Shown here: in pieces, positions 17,581-28,161 of the stretch
How the letters are laid out: the number at the start of each line of letters is the position of its first letter
Numbering within the stretch: position 1 is the stretch's first letter
DNA from: Kofleriaceae bacterium
GTDB taxonomy: Bacteria > Myxococcota_A > Polyangia > Haliangiales > Haliangiaceae
Assembly (NCBI GenBank): GCA_020633495.1
Contig: JACKDR010000013.1
Location: 124,001-188,000 of the forward strand
Length of the DNA: 64,000 nt
Direction: 5' to 3'
The notes under the pieces: model-generated
What the model was told of the DNA's origin: nothing
Database searches by the model: none
Seen by the model: the letters and a program-made list of their open reading frames with translations, nothing else
Translations under genes and position numbers: made by a program

Positions 17581-18531
17581 ATGAGCCGATCCCGCGTCGT
17601 GCGCCACGCGCCCCACCTGGTGGGCGCGGGCTGGATCCTGACCCTGGTCGTCGCCGCCTGCGGCAAGGGCGGCGACAAGCCGGCCGCCGACAAGGGTAGC
17701 GGCGGCGGTGGCGCCGCGCCCGCCGGCGACCCGTTCGGCAAGCTCGAGGTCACGGTCGACGGCAAGCCGGCGGCGATGAAGCACGCGTTCGTCAAGCGCC
17801 AGCCCGACGGCAGCTTCCAGCTGCGCGTCACCGAGCAGGGCGGCTCGTGCAACGCGCTCCTGTCGAGCATGGCCGGGACGTCGCCGGGCACCACCGCGTT
17901 CACCCTCGACGTCGTGCCCCGGCTCGCCGCCGACGGCACCGCGCCGATGACGGTGACCAGCGTCTTCATGGGCCCGCCGACCACCGCCGACCCCGGCGCC
18001 ACCGCCAAGATCGAGGGCCGCGCCGACGCCGGCACCCGGGTCGCGGTCGAGCTCGGGTTCACCGCGACCGGCGGCCACGGCGAGAAGCTCTCGGTCCACG
18101 GCCCGTTCGTCGCCGAGGGCTGCGGCGAGCCCGACACCACCCGCGGCCCCGGCGTCCCCAAGGTCGCGCACCCGTCGGCCGCGACCATGACGATCGCGGG
18201 CCGCGCGTTCCCGGTGCGCGGCGCGGTCAAGCTCGGCGACGACGTCGTCCTGCTCGACTTCCCCAAGGACTGCAGCGCGACCACCTGGTACATGGGCGCC
18301 CGGCTGCGCCGCTCCGGCACCACGTGGTTCCTCGACGGCAACCAGATCGCCACCGCCAGCCAGGGCGACGACCCGGCGCTGACCGCGACCCTGGGCGCGA
18401 CCGGGACCAGCGACGACGGCCCGACCGTCCAGGTGACGCTGGGCGGCGCCGGCAAGGTCGGCGACTACCCGGTGGCGCTGGAGGGCACGATCGAGGCGCT
18501 CGACTGCACGACGCCGGCGCCGACGCCGTAG
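17581..18531 (+). CDS. Hypothetical lipoprotein
   Basis: A 316-residue lipoprotein with lipobox VAAC (Cys27), then a Gly/Lys/Ala-rich linker. The mature part appears to hold two similar beta-rich units, each with a VTVDGKP or TIAGRAFPVRG start and paired Cys residues. The sequence is conserved-looking but I do not recognise a family. The ATG at 17581 follows the kinase by 78 bp and may share its promoter. It faces the convergent nucleotidyltransferase gene, 22 bp away. Confidence 0.65.
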   Translation: MSRSRVVRHAPHLVGAGWILTLVVAACGKGGDKPAADKGSGGGGAAPAGDPFGKLEVTVDGKPAAMKHAFVKRQPDGSFQLRVTEQGGSCNALLSSMAGTSPGTTAFTLDVVPRLAADGTAPMTVTSVFMGPPTTADPGATAKIEGRADAGTRVAVELGFTATGGHGEKLSVHGPFVAEGCGEPDTTRGPGVPKVAHPSAATMTIAGRAFPVRGAVKLGDDVVLLDFPKDCSATTWYMGARLRRSGTTWFLDGNQIATASQGDDPALTATLGATGTSDDGPTVQVTLGGAGKVGDYPVALEGTIEALDCTTPAPTP

Positions 18532-18553
18532 CCGCGCGGCGCGGCGCGGACGC

Positions 18554-19342
18554 TCAGGGCGTCCCGGCCGGGATGATGCCGGCGGCCTGCGCCGCCGCCA
18601 GCCCCTCGGGGGTGCCGAGATCGGCGAAGCGCCCGGCCGGGAACCACACCGCGCGGACCGCCAGGCCGTCGTCGATCGCGCGCTGGTAGACGGCGCCGAG
18701 CACCGGCCCGGCGCCGTCGGGCGGCGTCGCGGCGACCGCGTCGATCAGGAGCGCGGTGAACCGCGGCGACCACACCGCCATGCCCCAGGTGTTGCGGACG
18801 TCGGTGGTCGTCGGCTTGTCGAGGACCTCGACGACGCGGCCGTCGGCGGCGACCCGGGTCGGGCCGAGCTGCTCGGGCTTGTCGGTCGGGAACACGCCGA
18901 GGACGAGGTCGGCGCCGCTGGCGGCGCGCTCGGCGCGCAGCCGGGCCAGCGCGTCGTCGGGCGCGATCACGGTGTCGGGCAGGGTCAGGCAGACGTCGCG
19001 GTCGTCGAGCCACGGCGCCGCCGCGGTCAGGGCGTCGGCGAGGCCGCGCGGCACGCCGCGCACGACGTAGGCCAGCGCGACGCCGGTGGCGGCGCCGTCG
19101 CCGAGGACGCGCACCAGATCGAGCTTCCACTCGGCGATCACGACGATCGCGCGGGTGACGCCGGCGCGGCGCAGCTGGTCGAGCGAGGCGTGCAGCACCG
19201 GCCGCGGCGTGACGCGGCCGTCGGCGCCGGTGCCGTAGGTGATCGGCAAGAGCTCCTTGGGGTACGCGAAGCCGCCGAGGCGGCTCGCGAGCCCGGCGGC
19301 GGGGATCAGGCCGATGGGCGCGTGGGGCTCGTTCACGCCCAC
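18554..19342 (-). CDS. Sugar-1-phosphate nucleotidyltransferase-like protein
   Basis: A 262-residue protein of the NTP_transferase (glucose-1-phosphate thymidylyl/uridylyltransferase) superfamily. The nucleotide-binding signature near residue 15 reads AAGLASRLGG, followed by YPKELLPI, which parallels the GxxxRxxP...PK motif of the family. Later motifs include LPDTVI (the LGDN-like metal site) and a WGMAVWSPRF strand. It would act in the cytosol to make an NDP-sugar for surface polysaccharide or lipid. The atypical AAGLAS start and short length leave the exact sugar open. It is transcribed away from the GH31 lipoprotein; the 157-bp gap between them is AT-rich compared with the rest of the window. 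Confidence 0.75.
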   Translation of the reverse strand: MGVNEPHAPIGLIPAAGLASRLGGFAYPKELLPITYGTGADGRVTPRPVLHASLDQLRRAGVTRAIVVIAEWKLDLVRVLGDGAATGVALAYVVRGVPRGLADALTAAAPWLDDRDVCLTLPDTVIAPDDALARLRAERAASGADLVLGVFPTDKPEQLGPTRVAADGRVVEVLDKPTTTDVRNTWGMAVWSPRFTALLIDAVAATPPDGAGPVLGAVYQRAIDDGLAVRAVWFPAGRFADLGTPEGLAAAQAAGIIPAGTP

Positions 19343-19499
19343 GACCGTATCGCGCCCGGCGGGTGGCGGCGCAGGACCGGCTGGCTCCTACAGTGTCCAT
19401 TAAGACTTGACGCTGGCTACTCGACTGGCCGGACGCCATTCTACGATCTGGTATTTTTGAATAGTTACGTCGGGCACGGCCATTGCGACGCACCCCGTC

Positions 19500-21854
19500 A
19501 TGCGCCCCCGCCGTACGCTTGTCCCGCTCGCCCTGCTCGCCAGCGGCACCCTCGCGACCGCCTGCACCGAGGGTGCGGCGCCACCACCCGCGCCGTCGCC
19601 CGACGACAGCGGCAAGGCCGACGGCGCCGACCCGGGCGCCGCGACGTGCTTCGCCGCGGCCAGCGTGCCCGGCGCCCCGGTCGGCCTGCCCGCGGCGATC
19701 GACCTCGGCGGCTTCCACGTCACCGTCGATCGCGACGCCCGCCTCGACGTCCGCCACGCCGACACCGGCGCACGCTCGATCTTCGCCAGCCCGGCGACCG
19801 GGCCGTCGCTGCAGGCCGCGCGCGCCGACCTCACGGTCGAGGATCGCCAGGGCTCGTTCACCACCCACGACCAGGTCGAGGTCGCGTGCGGCGGCGCCCA
19901 CGTCGACGACGCCCGCGCCGCCGGCGGCGCGCTGGTCCTGCGCGGCGGCTTCGATGACGACGCCGCCGCCTGCCACGCCGTGCGCTGGGAGCTGCAGCTG
20001 TGCCAGGCCCGCCCCGGTCACCTGGCGTTCCGGCTCACCACCGACGATCCGTCGTTCGATCGCCTGACCCTGCGCGTCGCCTCGGATCGCGACGAGCACG
20101 TCTACGGCGCCGGCGAGCAGTTCGGCCACGACACGATCGATCTCAAGGGCCGCACGATCCCGGTGCTGGCGCAGGAGGGCGGCGTCGGCCGCGGCCACAC
20201 CCCGATCACCCAGGCGGTGGACCTCGCGTCGCCGGGCTCGGGAGGCAGCGAGGCGTCGACCTACGCGGCGTCGGCGCACTACCTGACCAGCCGCCTGCGC
20301 TCGATCTTCCTCGAGGACACCGCCTACGCCGAGCTCGACTTCAGCCGCGACGACGCCACCGAGCTGCGGCTGTGGGCGCCGGCGATGACCGGCCGCATCC
20401 TCGCCGGCGACAGCCCGCTGGCGCTGATCGAGCGCTTCACCGAGTACGCCGGCCGCATGCCGCCGCCGCCGACCTGGCTCGACGGCGGCGCGATCCTCGG
20501 CCTGGCCCGCGACCTGCCGCAGAGCCGCGCGCTGATCGCCGGGCTGCGCGCGCGCGGCGCCGCGATCGCCGCGGTGTGGAACCAGACCTGGTCGGGCAAG
20601 GTCCGCACCTTCATCGGCGAGCAGGTCTTGTGGAACTGGGTCGCCAACCCGGCCTACCACCCCGACTGGAACGACTTCGTCGACGACCTCGCCGCCGACG
20701 GCATCCGCACGCTGTGCTACGTCAACCCGATGCTGGTGGCGCCGCCCGACGGCGTCACCGTGACCCGCGACCTCTTCGCCGAGGCCTCGGCGGCCGGCTA
20801 CTTCGTCCGGAAGCCGGACGGTTCGCCCTACCTCTTGCGGGTCACCGCGTTCGACGTCGGCCTGCTCGATCTCACCAACCCCGAGGCGCGCGCCTGGATG
20901 AAGGCGGTGCTGCAGGACGAGCTGCTCGACGGCGCCGGCTGCAGCGGCTGGATGGCCGACTTCGGCGAGGCCCTGCCGTTCGACGCCCGCCTACACTCGG
21001 GCGAGGACGCCGCCCGCTACCACGACCGCTACCCGGTGGCGTGGGCGCAGCTCAACCGCGACGCCGTCGACGAGGCCGGCCGGCTCGGCGACGTCGTCAT
21101 CTTCAACCGCTCCGGCGGCACCCGGACCCCGGGCGCGAGCCTGATGATGTGGGAGGGCGACCAGCTCACCACCTGGGACAAGTACGACGGCCTGGTCAGC
21201 GCGCTGCACGGCCTGCTCGACGCCGGCATGTCGGGGCTGTCGATCGACCACTCCGACACCGGCGGCTACACGTCGCTGAGCCTGCAGGGCCTGGTCGGCT
21301 ACGAGCGCGAGCCCGAGCTGCTGCGGCGGTGGACCGAGATGAACGCGTTCACCGCGGTGCTGCGCACCCACGAGGGCAACCAGCCCGACGTCAACGCCCA
21401 GGTCTACAGCGACGCCGCCGCGATGGATCACTTCGCCCGCTTCACCCGCGTGTACCGGTCGCTGGCGCCGTACCGGCGGACGCTGTTCGACGAGGCGGCG
21501 ACCCACGGCTGGCCGGTGGTGCGCCACCTGTGGCTGCACTACCCCGACGATCCGGTCGCGCAGCGCACCGACGACGAGTTCCTGCTCGGCAGCGAGGTGC
21601 TGGTGGCGCCGGTCAAGAACAAGTGCTGGACCTGGCCGTGGTGCCCCTACGATAAGCAGGTGTACCTGCCGCGCGGGCGGTGGATCCACCTGTGGAGCGG
21701 CAAGGCCTACGGCTCGACCGGCGGCGGCACCCAGGTCACGGTCAAGGCGCCGATCGGCCAGCCCGCGGTGTTCTACCGCCGCGGCTCGGCGATGGCGGCG
21801 CCGTGGCGGGCGCGGCTGCGCGCCGAGGGCATCGCGGTCCCCGAGCCGCAGTAG
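19500..21854 (+). CDS. Secreted GH31 glycosidase lipoprotein (YihQ-like)
   Basis: A 784-residue lipoprotein with Cys22 after LATA, then a Pro/Asp-rich linker. The mature part is a GH31 (beta/alpha)8 enzyme most like E. coli sulfoquinovosidase YihQ: HVYGAGEQFGHDTIDLKG, then WNQTWSG (about 360), LWNW, DLTNPEARAWMK, the nucleophile motif WMADFGE (D487), the acid/base segment MMWEGDQ (D554), and APIGQPAVFYRRGS at the end. Of the three residues that hold the sulfonate in YihQ (Gln288, Arg301, Trp304, from memory), this protein has Gln362, Gln375 and Trp378, so the Arg is missing. It is surface-anchored, unlike cytosolic YihQ. Substrate is probably an alpha-glycoside; sulfoquinovoside is uncertain. 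Confidence 0.82.
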   Translation: MRPRRTLVPLALLASGTLATACTEGAAPPPAPSPDDSGKADGADPGAATCFAAASVPGAPVGLPAAIDLGGFHVTVDRDARLDVRHADTGARSIFASPATGPSLQAARADLTVEDRQGSFTTHDQVEVACGGAHVDDARAAGGALVLRGGFDDDAAACHAVRWELQLCQARPGHLAFRLTTDDPSFDRLTLRVASDRDEHVYGAGEQFGHDTIDLKGRTIPVLAQEGGVGRGHTPITQAVDLASPGSGGSEASTYAASAHYLTSRLRSIFLEDTAYAELDFSRDDATELRLWAPAMTGRILAGDSPLALIERFTEYAGRMPPPPTWLDGGAILGLARDLPQSRALIAGLRARGAAIAAVWNQTWSGKVRTFIGEQVLWNWVANPAYHPDWNDFVDDLAADGIRTLCYVNPMLVAPPDGVTVTRDLFAEASAAGYFVRKPDGSPYLLRVTAFDVGLLDLTNPEARAWMKAVLQDELLDGAGCSGWMADFGEALPFDARLHSGEDAARYHDRYPVAWAQLNRDAVDEAGRLGDVVIFNRSGGTRTPGASLMMWEGDQLTTWDKYDGLVSALHGLLDAGMSGLSIDHSDTGGYTSLSLQGLVGYEREPELLRRWTEMNAFTAVLRTHEGNQPDVNAQVYSDAAAMDHFARFTRVYRSLAPYRRTLFDEAATHGWPVVRHLWLHYPDDPVAQRTDDEFLLGSEVLVAPVKNKCWTWPWCPYDKQVYLPRGRWIHLWSGKAYGSTGGGTQVTVKAPIGQPAVFYRRGSAMAAPWRARLRAEGIAVPEPQ

Positions 21855-21878
21855 CGGTCGCGGCCCGGCCCGGCGCGC

Positions 21879-22805
21879 TCACCGCGCGGCGTCGGGGAAC
21901 CAGCGCCGCCGGTGCTGCAGGTAGCGGCGCGCTCGCCGCTGCGCCAGCTCGTTGGCCAGGCGCTGCTCGGGCCACACCGCCGGCGACGTCGCCAGGACCT
22001 CGCGCAGCAGGCGCTCGAACAGCGCGCGGTCGCGGGTGGTCACCGCGTAGATCCGCGCGGTCATCACCGGCGCCAGCAGGCCGCGGCCGTCGGTCAGCGC
22101 GACCGCGCGCTCGAGGTGGGCGCGGCCGCGCTCGGGGTCGCCGCCGACCGCGGCGCTCTGCGCGGCGAGCAGGATGCCCAGGGTGACGTGGCCGCCGCCG
22201 TGGTCGATGCCGTCGTCGAGCTCGACGACGCGGGTGAGGATGGCGGTGGCCCGCGGCAGCATCGCGGCCAGCGCCAGGTCGTCGGGCGCGATGCCGATCG
22301 CGACGGCCAGCGCGGTGCCCAGCCAATACAGGAGCGGCGCGTCGGCGGCGCGCGCGCCAGCCAGGGCGCGCGCCGCGGCGGCGTCGTCGCCGTCGATCAG
22401 CGCGGCGAAGCCAGGCGCCAGGCCGCGCAGCGCGTAGGCGGCGCACCGCCCCAGCAGCTGCCGCGCCTCGTGGCCCCAGGTCGCGGCGGCGGCGCGATCG
22501 CCGTCGAGCGTGGCGGCCTCCCACCGATCCTGCAGGTAGCCGGCGGCGTAGCCGCAGGTGGCGCGGGCCAGCACCGGCAGCATCCGGCGGTCGCCGCCGT
22601 AGGCGACGTAGAAGCCCTCGAGCTGCTTGATGCCGGCGGCGGCGGCGGCGAAGGCCAGGTCGGGATCGGACTCCTGCTCGATCGCCGCGGCGCTGCGGTC
22701 GAGCAGCGCGATGGTCTGACCGGCGACGATCCGGTCGACGCAACCTGTCGAGATCAGTGAACTTGCAACCAGGGCGCCGACGATCGTGTGGACACTCCGT
22801 CGCAC
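21879..22805 (-). CDS. TatT-like (TRAP T-component) lipoprotein
   Basis: The GTG at 22805 (encoding RRSVHTIVGALVASSLISTG) gives a clean lipoprotein signal with Cys22 and 308 residues; the longer ATG at 22880 puts an unhelpful basic extension before it. The mature protein is all helical, with ESDPDLAFAAAAAGIKQLEG and repeated pairs of helices. This fits the TRAP-transporter T-component (TatT) family, whose members form TPR-like trimers in the periplasm. No TRAP permease or solute-binding protein is nearby, so it may work alone or with distant partners. It is divergent from crtY by 82 bp. Confidence 0.72.
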   Translation of the reverse strand: MRRSVHTIVGALVASSLISTGCVDRIVAGQTIALLDRSAAAIEQESDPDLAFAAAAAGIKQLEGFYVAYGGDRRMLPVLARATCGYAAGYLQDRWEAATLDGDRAAAATWGHEARQLLGRCAAYALRGLAPGFAALIDGDDAAAARALAGARAADAPLLYWLGTALAVAIGIAPDDLALAAMLPRATAILTRVVELDDGIDHGGGHVTLGILLAAQSAAVGGDPERGRAHLERAVALTDGRGLLAPVMTARIYAVTTRDRALFERLLREVLATSPAVWPEQRLANELAQRRARRYLQHRRRWFPDAAR

Positions 22806-22887
22806 CCGCGGGTTGTCCCATGCGAGGCTCCCCCGGTCAAACGCGGCCCGGCGTAACCCCCCGCTCGGGCCGCCATCCAATGTCTGG

Positions 22888-24039
22888 ATGAACGGAGACT
22901 TCGACTACGCGCTCGTCGGCGCTGGCCTGCACAACGGGCTGATCGCGCTGGCGCTGCGCGTCCACCAGCCGGGCGCGCGCGTCGCCGTGGTCGAGCGAGG
23001 GCCGCGCCCCGGGGGCAACCACACCTGGTGCTTCCACGCCGGCGACCTCGACGACGCCGCGCGCGCGTGGATCGATCCGCTGGTGGTGGCGCGCTGGCCG
23101 GGCTACGACGTCGCGTTCCCGGCGCACCGCCGCCGCCTCGACGCCGTCTACGCGTGCGTGTCGTCGGAGCGGCTGGCGGCGCGGCTCACCGAGGCGCTCG
23201 ACGCGCCCGGCTGCGCGCTGTGGACCGGCGCCGTCGCCACCGAGGTCGCCGCCGATCGCGTCACCGTGCGCGCCGCCGACGGCGGCGTCCACGAGGTCCG
23301 CGCCACCGTCGTCATCGACGCCCGCGGCCCCGACCACGGCGCGCCCACCGCCTGCGGCTGGCAGAAGTTCCTCGGCCAGGAACTGCGGCTGGCCGCGCCG
23401 CACGGCCTCGACCGGCCGGTGCTCATGGACGCCACCGTCGACCAGCTCGACGGCTTCCGCTTCGTCTACGTGCTGCCCCTGGCGCCCGACCGGCTGCTGG
23501 TCGAGGACACCTACTTCAGCGACGGCTCGATGATCGACGCCGCGGCGCTGCGCGCGCGCGTCGCCGCCTACGTCGCCGACCGCGGCTGGTCGGTCGTCGC
23601 CGTCGAGCGCGAGGAGACCGGCATCCTGCCGCTGCCCTGGCGCGCCGCCGCGCCCACCGCGACCGCGCCGCTGCGCGCCGGCTACGCCGGCGGCTGGTTC
23701 CACCCGGTGACCGGCTACTCGTTCCCGATGGCGGCGCGGGTCGCCGGCCACGTCGCGGCGACCCCGGCGGCCGCGCTGTTCGGCCCGGGGCTGACCCGCC
23801 TCGCCGCCGCCCACGGCGACCAGCTCGGCTTCGCGCTGCGCCTCAACAAGATGCTGTTCCGGTGGTTCCCGCCGGCGCGCCGCTACCACGTGCTCGAGCG
23901 CTTCTACCGCCTGCCCGAGCCGCTGATCCGGCGCTTCTACGCGCTCGAGCTGACCGCGCTGGACCGGGCGCGGATCCTGGTCGGTCGACCGCCGCGCGGC
24001 CTGTCGCTGCGCGCCGCCCTGCGTCCGGAGGTCCCGTGA
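22888..24039 (+). CDS. crtY: Lycopene beta-cyclase CrtY
   Basis: 383 residues from ATG 22888, near the usual CrtY length (about 380-390). The N-terminal FAD-binding loop is VGAGLHNGLIA, and the characteristic FLGQEL and LPLAPDRLLVEDTYFS motifs are present, as is the GWFHPVTGYSFP segment of the active site. The enzyme cyclises lycopene to gamma- and then beta-carotene at the membrane. It is the first gene of the crt operon, which has 4-bp or slightly longer overlaps at each junction. Its presence indicates a beta-ring (bicyclic or monocyclic) product and not only acyclic carotenoids. Confidence 0.93.
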   Translation: MNGDFDYALVGAGLHNGLIALALRVHQPGARVAVVERGPRPGGNHTWCFHAGDLDDAARAWIDPLVVARWPGYDVAFPAHRRRLDAVYACVSSERLAARLTEALDAPGCALWTGAVATEVAADRVTVRAADGGVHEVRATVVIDARGPDHGAPTACGWQKFLGQELRLAAPHGLDRPVLMDATVDQLDGFRFVYVLPLAPDRLLVEDTYFSDGSMIDAAALRARVAAYVADRGWSVVAVEREETGILPLPWRAAAPTATAPLRAGYAGGWFHPVTGYSFPMAARVAGHVAATPAAALFGPGLTRLAAAHGDQLGFALRLNKMLFRWFPPARRYHVLERFYRLPEPLIRRFYALELTALDRARILVGRPPRGLSLRAALRPEVP

Positions 24040-25050
24040 AGCCGCTCGCCACGCCGTCGTCCCTGCCCACGCTGCTCGACGCCCTCGACGCCGCGCTCGC
24101 GCCCGGCGGCGTCAGCGCCCTCGATCCCGCGGTGCCGCCGGCGCTGTGGCAGCGCGCCCTCGCCGGCCCCGCCGCCGAGTTCCTGGGCCGCCCCGGCAAG
24201 GAGCTGCGGACGACGATCGTCCGCACCGGCTGGATGCTGGGCGGCGGCGCCGCCGCGGCGATGCCCGAGCGCCTGCCGCTGCTGATCGAGCTGCTCCACG
24301 CCGGCTCGCTGATCATCGACGACGTCGAGGACGACTCCGACGAGCGCCGCGGCGCGCCCACGCTGCACCGCCTGGTCGGCGTGCCGCTGGCGATCAACAC
24401 CGGGTCGTGGATGTACTTCTGGGCGCTGGCCCAGGTCGCCGAGCTCGGGCTGCCACCCGCGGTCGAGCTCGCGGCGCAGCGCGCGACGCTGGCGACGCTG
24501 GTGCGCTGCCACCAGGGCCAGGCGCTCGATCTCGCGACCCGCATCGGCGAGCTCGAGCTCCACGACGTGCCCGCCGTGGTCGCCGCCACCACCCGGCTCA
24601 AGACCGGCGCGCTGTGCCGGCTCGCCGCCGAGCTCGGTGCGATCGCCGCCGGCGCCGCCCCGGCGCGGCGCGCGGCGGTCGCCGACTTCGGCGAGGCCAT
24701 GGGCGTCGCGCTGCAGATGCTCGACGATCTCGGCTCGCTGACCTCGCGGTCCCGCCGCGACAAGGGCCACGAGGATCTGCGCAACGGCCGGCCGACCTGG
24801 CCGTGGGCGTGGCTCGCCGAGGCCGGGCCGTTTGCCTGGGCGCGGCTGGCCGCGATGGAGCGCGCGGTCGCCGCCGGCGACGGCGACGTCGAGGCGCTGG
24901 CCGACGCGCTGGTCGAGGCCGTCGGCGACACCGGGCGGCGCCAGGTGCGCGCCGCCCTCGACGAGGCCATCGCCGGCCTGACCCGCGCGGTCGGCGCCGG
25001 CCCCGTCATCGATGCGATCGCCGCCGAGCTGCGGCGGATGGAGGCCAGCT

Positions 25051-25058
<8 letters not shown>
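24036..25058 (+). CDS. crtE: Polyprenyl diphosphate synthase, likely CrtE (GGPP synthase)
   Basis: 340 residues. GTG at 24036 overlaps the crtY stop by 4 bp (GTGA), with GGAG upstream. The first Asp-rich motif is DDVED (95-99) in a LIIDDVEDDSDERRG context, with the expected downstream GxxLAIN and K-T-G residues. The second motif is DDLGS (230-234) instead of DDxxD, so its last Asp is Ser. It would condense IPP with FPP or DMAPP in the cytosol to supply C20 precursor. Its place between crtY and crtI supports GGPP synthase. The non-standard second motif leaves activity to be confirmed. Confidence 0.85.
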
Positions 25059-26612
<1,554 letters not shown>

Positions 26613-26616
<4 letters not shown>

Positions 26617-27575
26617 CCACGACCGCGCTGGTGGCCGCGGCCCCGGCGCAGGTGGCGCGCGCGACGATCGCGCACCACTCGAAGAGCTTCGCGCTGGCCA
26701 GCCGGCTGTTGCCGGCGCGGATCCGCGATCAGACCGCGGTCGTCTACACCTGGTGCCGGCGCGCCGACGACGCGGTCGACGAGGGCGGCGGCGACGGCGC
26801 CGCCGCGGTGGCACGGCTGACCGCCGAGCTCGACGACGCCTACGCCGGCGTCGCCGCCGACCCGGTGCTCGCCGCGTTCGGCGAGGTCGCGCGCGCCCGC
26901 GAGCTGCCGCGGCGCTACCCCGAGGAGCTGCTCGCCGGCATGGCGATGGACGTCGCCGACACCCGCTACGCCACGATGGAGGAGCTGTACCGCTACTGCT
27001 GGCGGGTCGCCGGCGTGGTCGGGCTGATGATGACCCACGTCTTCGGCGTCACCGACGACGACGCGGTCGTCCCCGCCGCGCACCTGGGCATCGCGATGCA
27101 GCTGACCAACATCAGCCGCGACGTCGCCGAGGACTGGGCGCGTGGCCGGCTGTACCTGCCCGACGAGCTGCTGGCGCGCCACGGCGCCGGTGGCCTGGCC
27201 GACGCCCTCGGCGGCCCGCTGCCCGGCGACGCGATCGCGCCGGTCGGCGCCGCGGTCGCCGAGCTGCTGGCGCTCGCCGATCGACACTACCGGGCCAGCG
27301 ACGCCGGGGTCATCGCCCTGCCCTGGCGCGCCGCGATCGCGGTGCGCGCGGCGCACGGCGTCTACCGCGCGATCGGTGGCCGGGTCGCGCGCGCCGGCCA
27401 CGACGTCACCGCCGGCCGCGCGGTGGTGCCGACCGGCGCCAAGCTGATGCGCGTCGCCGGCGCGGTCGCCCGGGTCACGGCGTCGTCGCCGCGCCGCTTC
27501 CTTCGCCTGGTGGCCGGCCGCGCCGGTCACGTCCCCCGCCGCACACTGGAGGTCGCCGATGTCCCCAGGCTCTGA
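26613..27575 (+). CDS. crtB: Phytoene synthase CrtB
   Basis: 320 residues. The ATG overlaps the crtI stop by 4 bp (ATGA). Both Asp-rich motifs are present: DDAVD (in CRRADDAVDEG) and DVAED (in NISRDVAEDWARGRLY), the latter within the squalene/phytoene-synthase signature, and YCWRVAGVVG follows the family pattern. It makes phytoene from two GGPP molecules. The length and motifs leave little doubt. The final 17 bp overlap the start of the membrane protein gene. Confidence 0.95.
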
Positions 27576-28161
27576 GATCGTCCCGCCCCGTCAGCGCAAC
27601 GCGCTGGCCGTCTACGTCGGCCGCATCCGCGAGTTCGAGCGGGTCGACTGGCTGGTCTACGTCAGCTGGATCGGCATGATGCTCGGCCTGGTGGGCTCGA
27701 CCGGCGGCTTCGTGTGGTTCGGACGCGCCCACGGCGCCGCGTGGCCCCCGGAGGCGTACCTGGTGCCGCTGGGCGCCGCGATCTTCACGGTCGCGATCGC
27801 GATCGACACGATCGGCCACCGCACGATCTACAAGGAAGTCCTGCGCGGCGGCGAGCAGCTGGTCCACCACATCACGATCGTGTGCGGCGTGCTGAGCTGC
27901 ATCCTGCTGGTGCTGGCCTACGGCAACCGCGGCTTCGCGATCCCGGCGATGGTCTTCACGGTGATGTCGTTCGTCTACAGCCTCATCGACGAGGCGTTCC
28001 ACTGGCGCCGCTACACCAGCCTGCACTCGGATCCGGTCGAGATGTGGAGCCACGTCGGCATCTTCATCGGCCACGGCATCATGATGCTGGCGTGGTGGCG
28101 CTGCTACCAGCTCGGCTACCCGGGCGTCGAGGCGACGCTGGCGGCGATGGGCGTGGGATGA
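27559..28161 (+). CDS. Histidine-rich membrane protein in crt operon
   Basis: A 200-residue integral membrane protein with four to five hydrophobic segments. It carries an unusual set of His, Asp and Glu residues at helix ends: D83/H87 (IDTIGHRTI), E99/H103/H104 (GEQLVHHIT), D144-E145-H148 (IDEAFHW, an ExxH motif), E161/H165 (VEMWSHVG) and H172 (FIGHG). This pattern fits a membrane metal-centre enzyme (di-iron or haem) more than a transporter; I do not recognise a named family. It overlaps crtB by 17 bp and the glycosyltransferase by 4 bp, so it belongs to the pathway. A carotenoid hydroxylase or oxygenase is plausible: the operon has a glycosyltransferase that would need a hydroxyl or carboxyl and has no crtZ/crtR/crtC. 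This is inference. Confidence 0.72.
   Translation: MSPGSEIVPPRQRNALAVYVGRIREFERVDWLVYVSWIGMMLGLVGSTGGFVWFGRAHGAAWPPEAYLVPLGAAIFTVAIAIDTIGHRTIYKEVLRGGEQLVHHITIVCGVLSCILLVLAYGNRGFAIPAMVFTVMSFVYSLIDEAFHWRRYTSLHSDPVEMWSHVGIFIGHGIMMLAWWRCYQLGYPGVEATLAAMGVG

Noticed and set aside
15073..18171. 1032-residue minus-strand frame
   Set aside because: Shadow of the kinase and lipoprotein genes; low-complexity Arg/Asp/Gly content.
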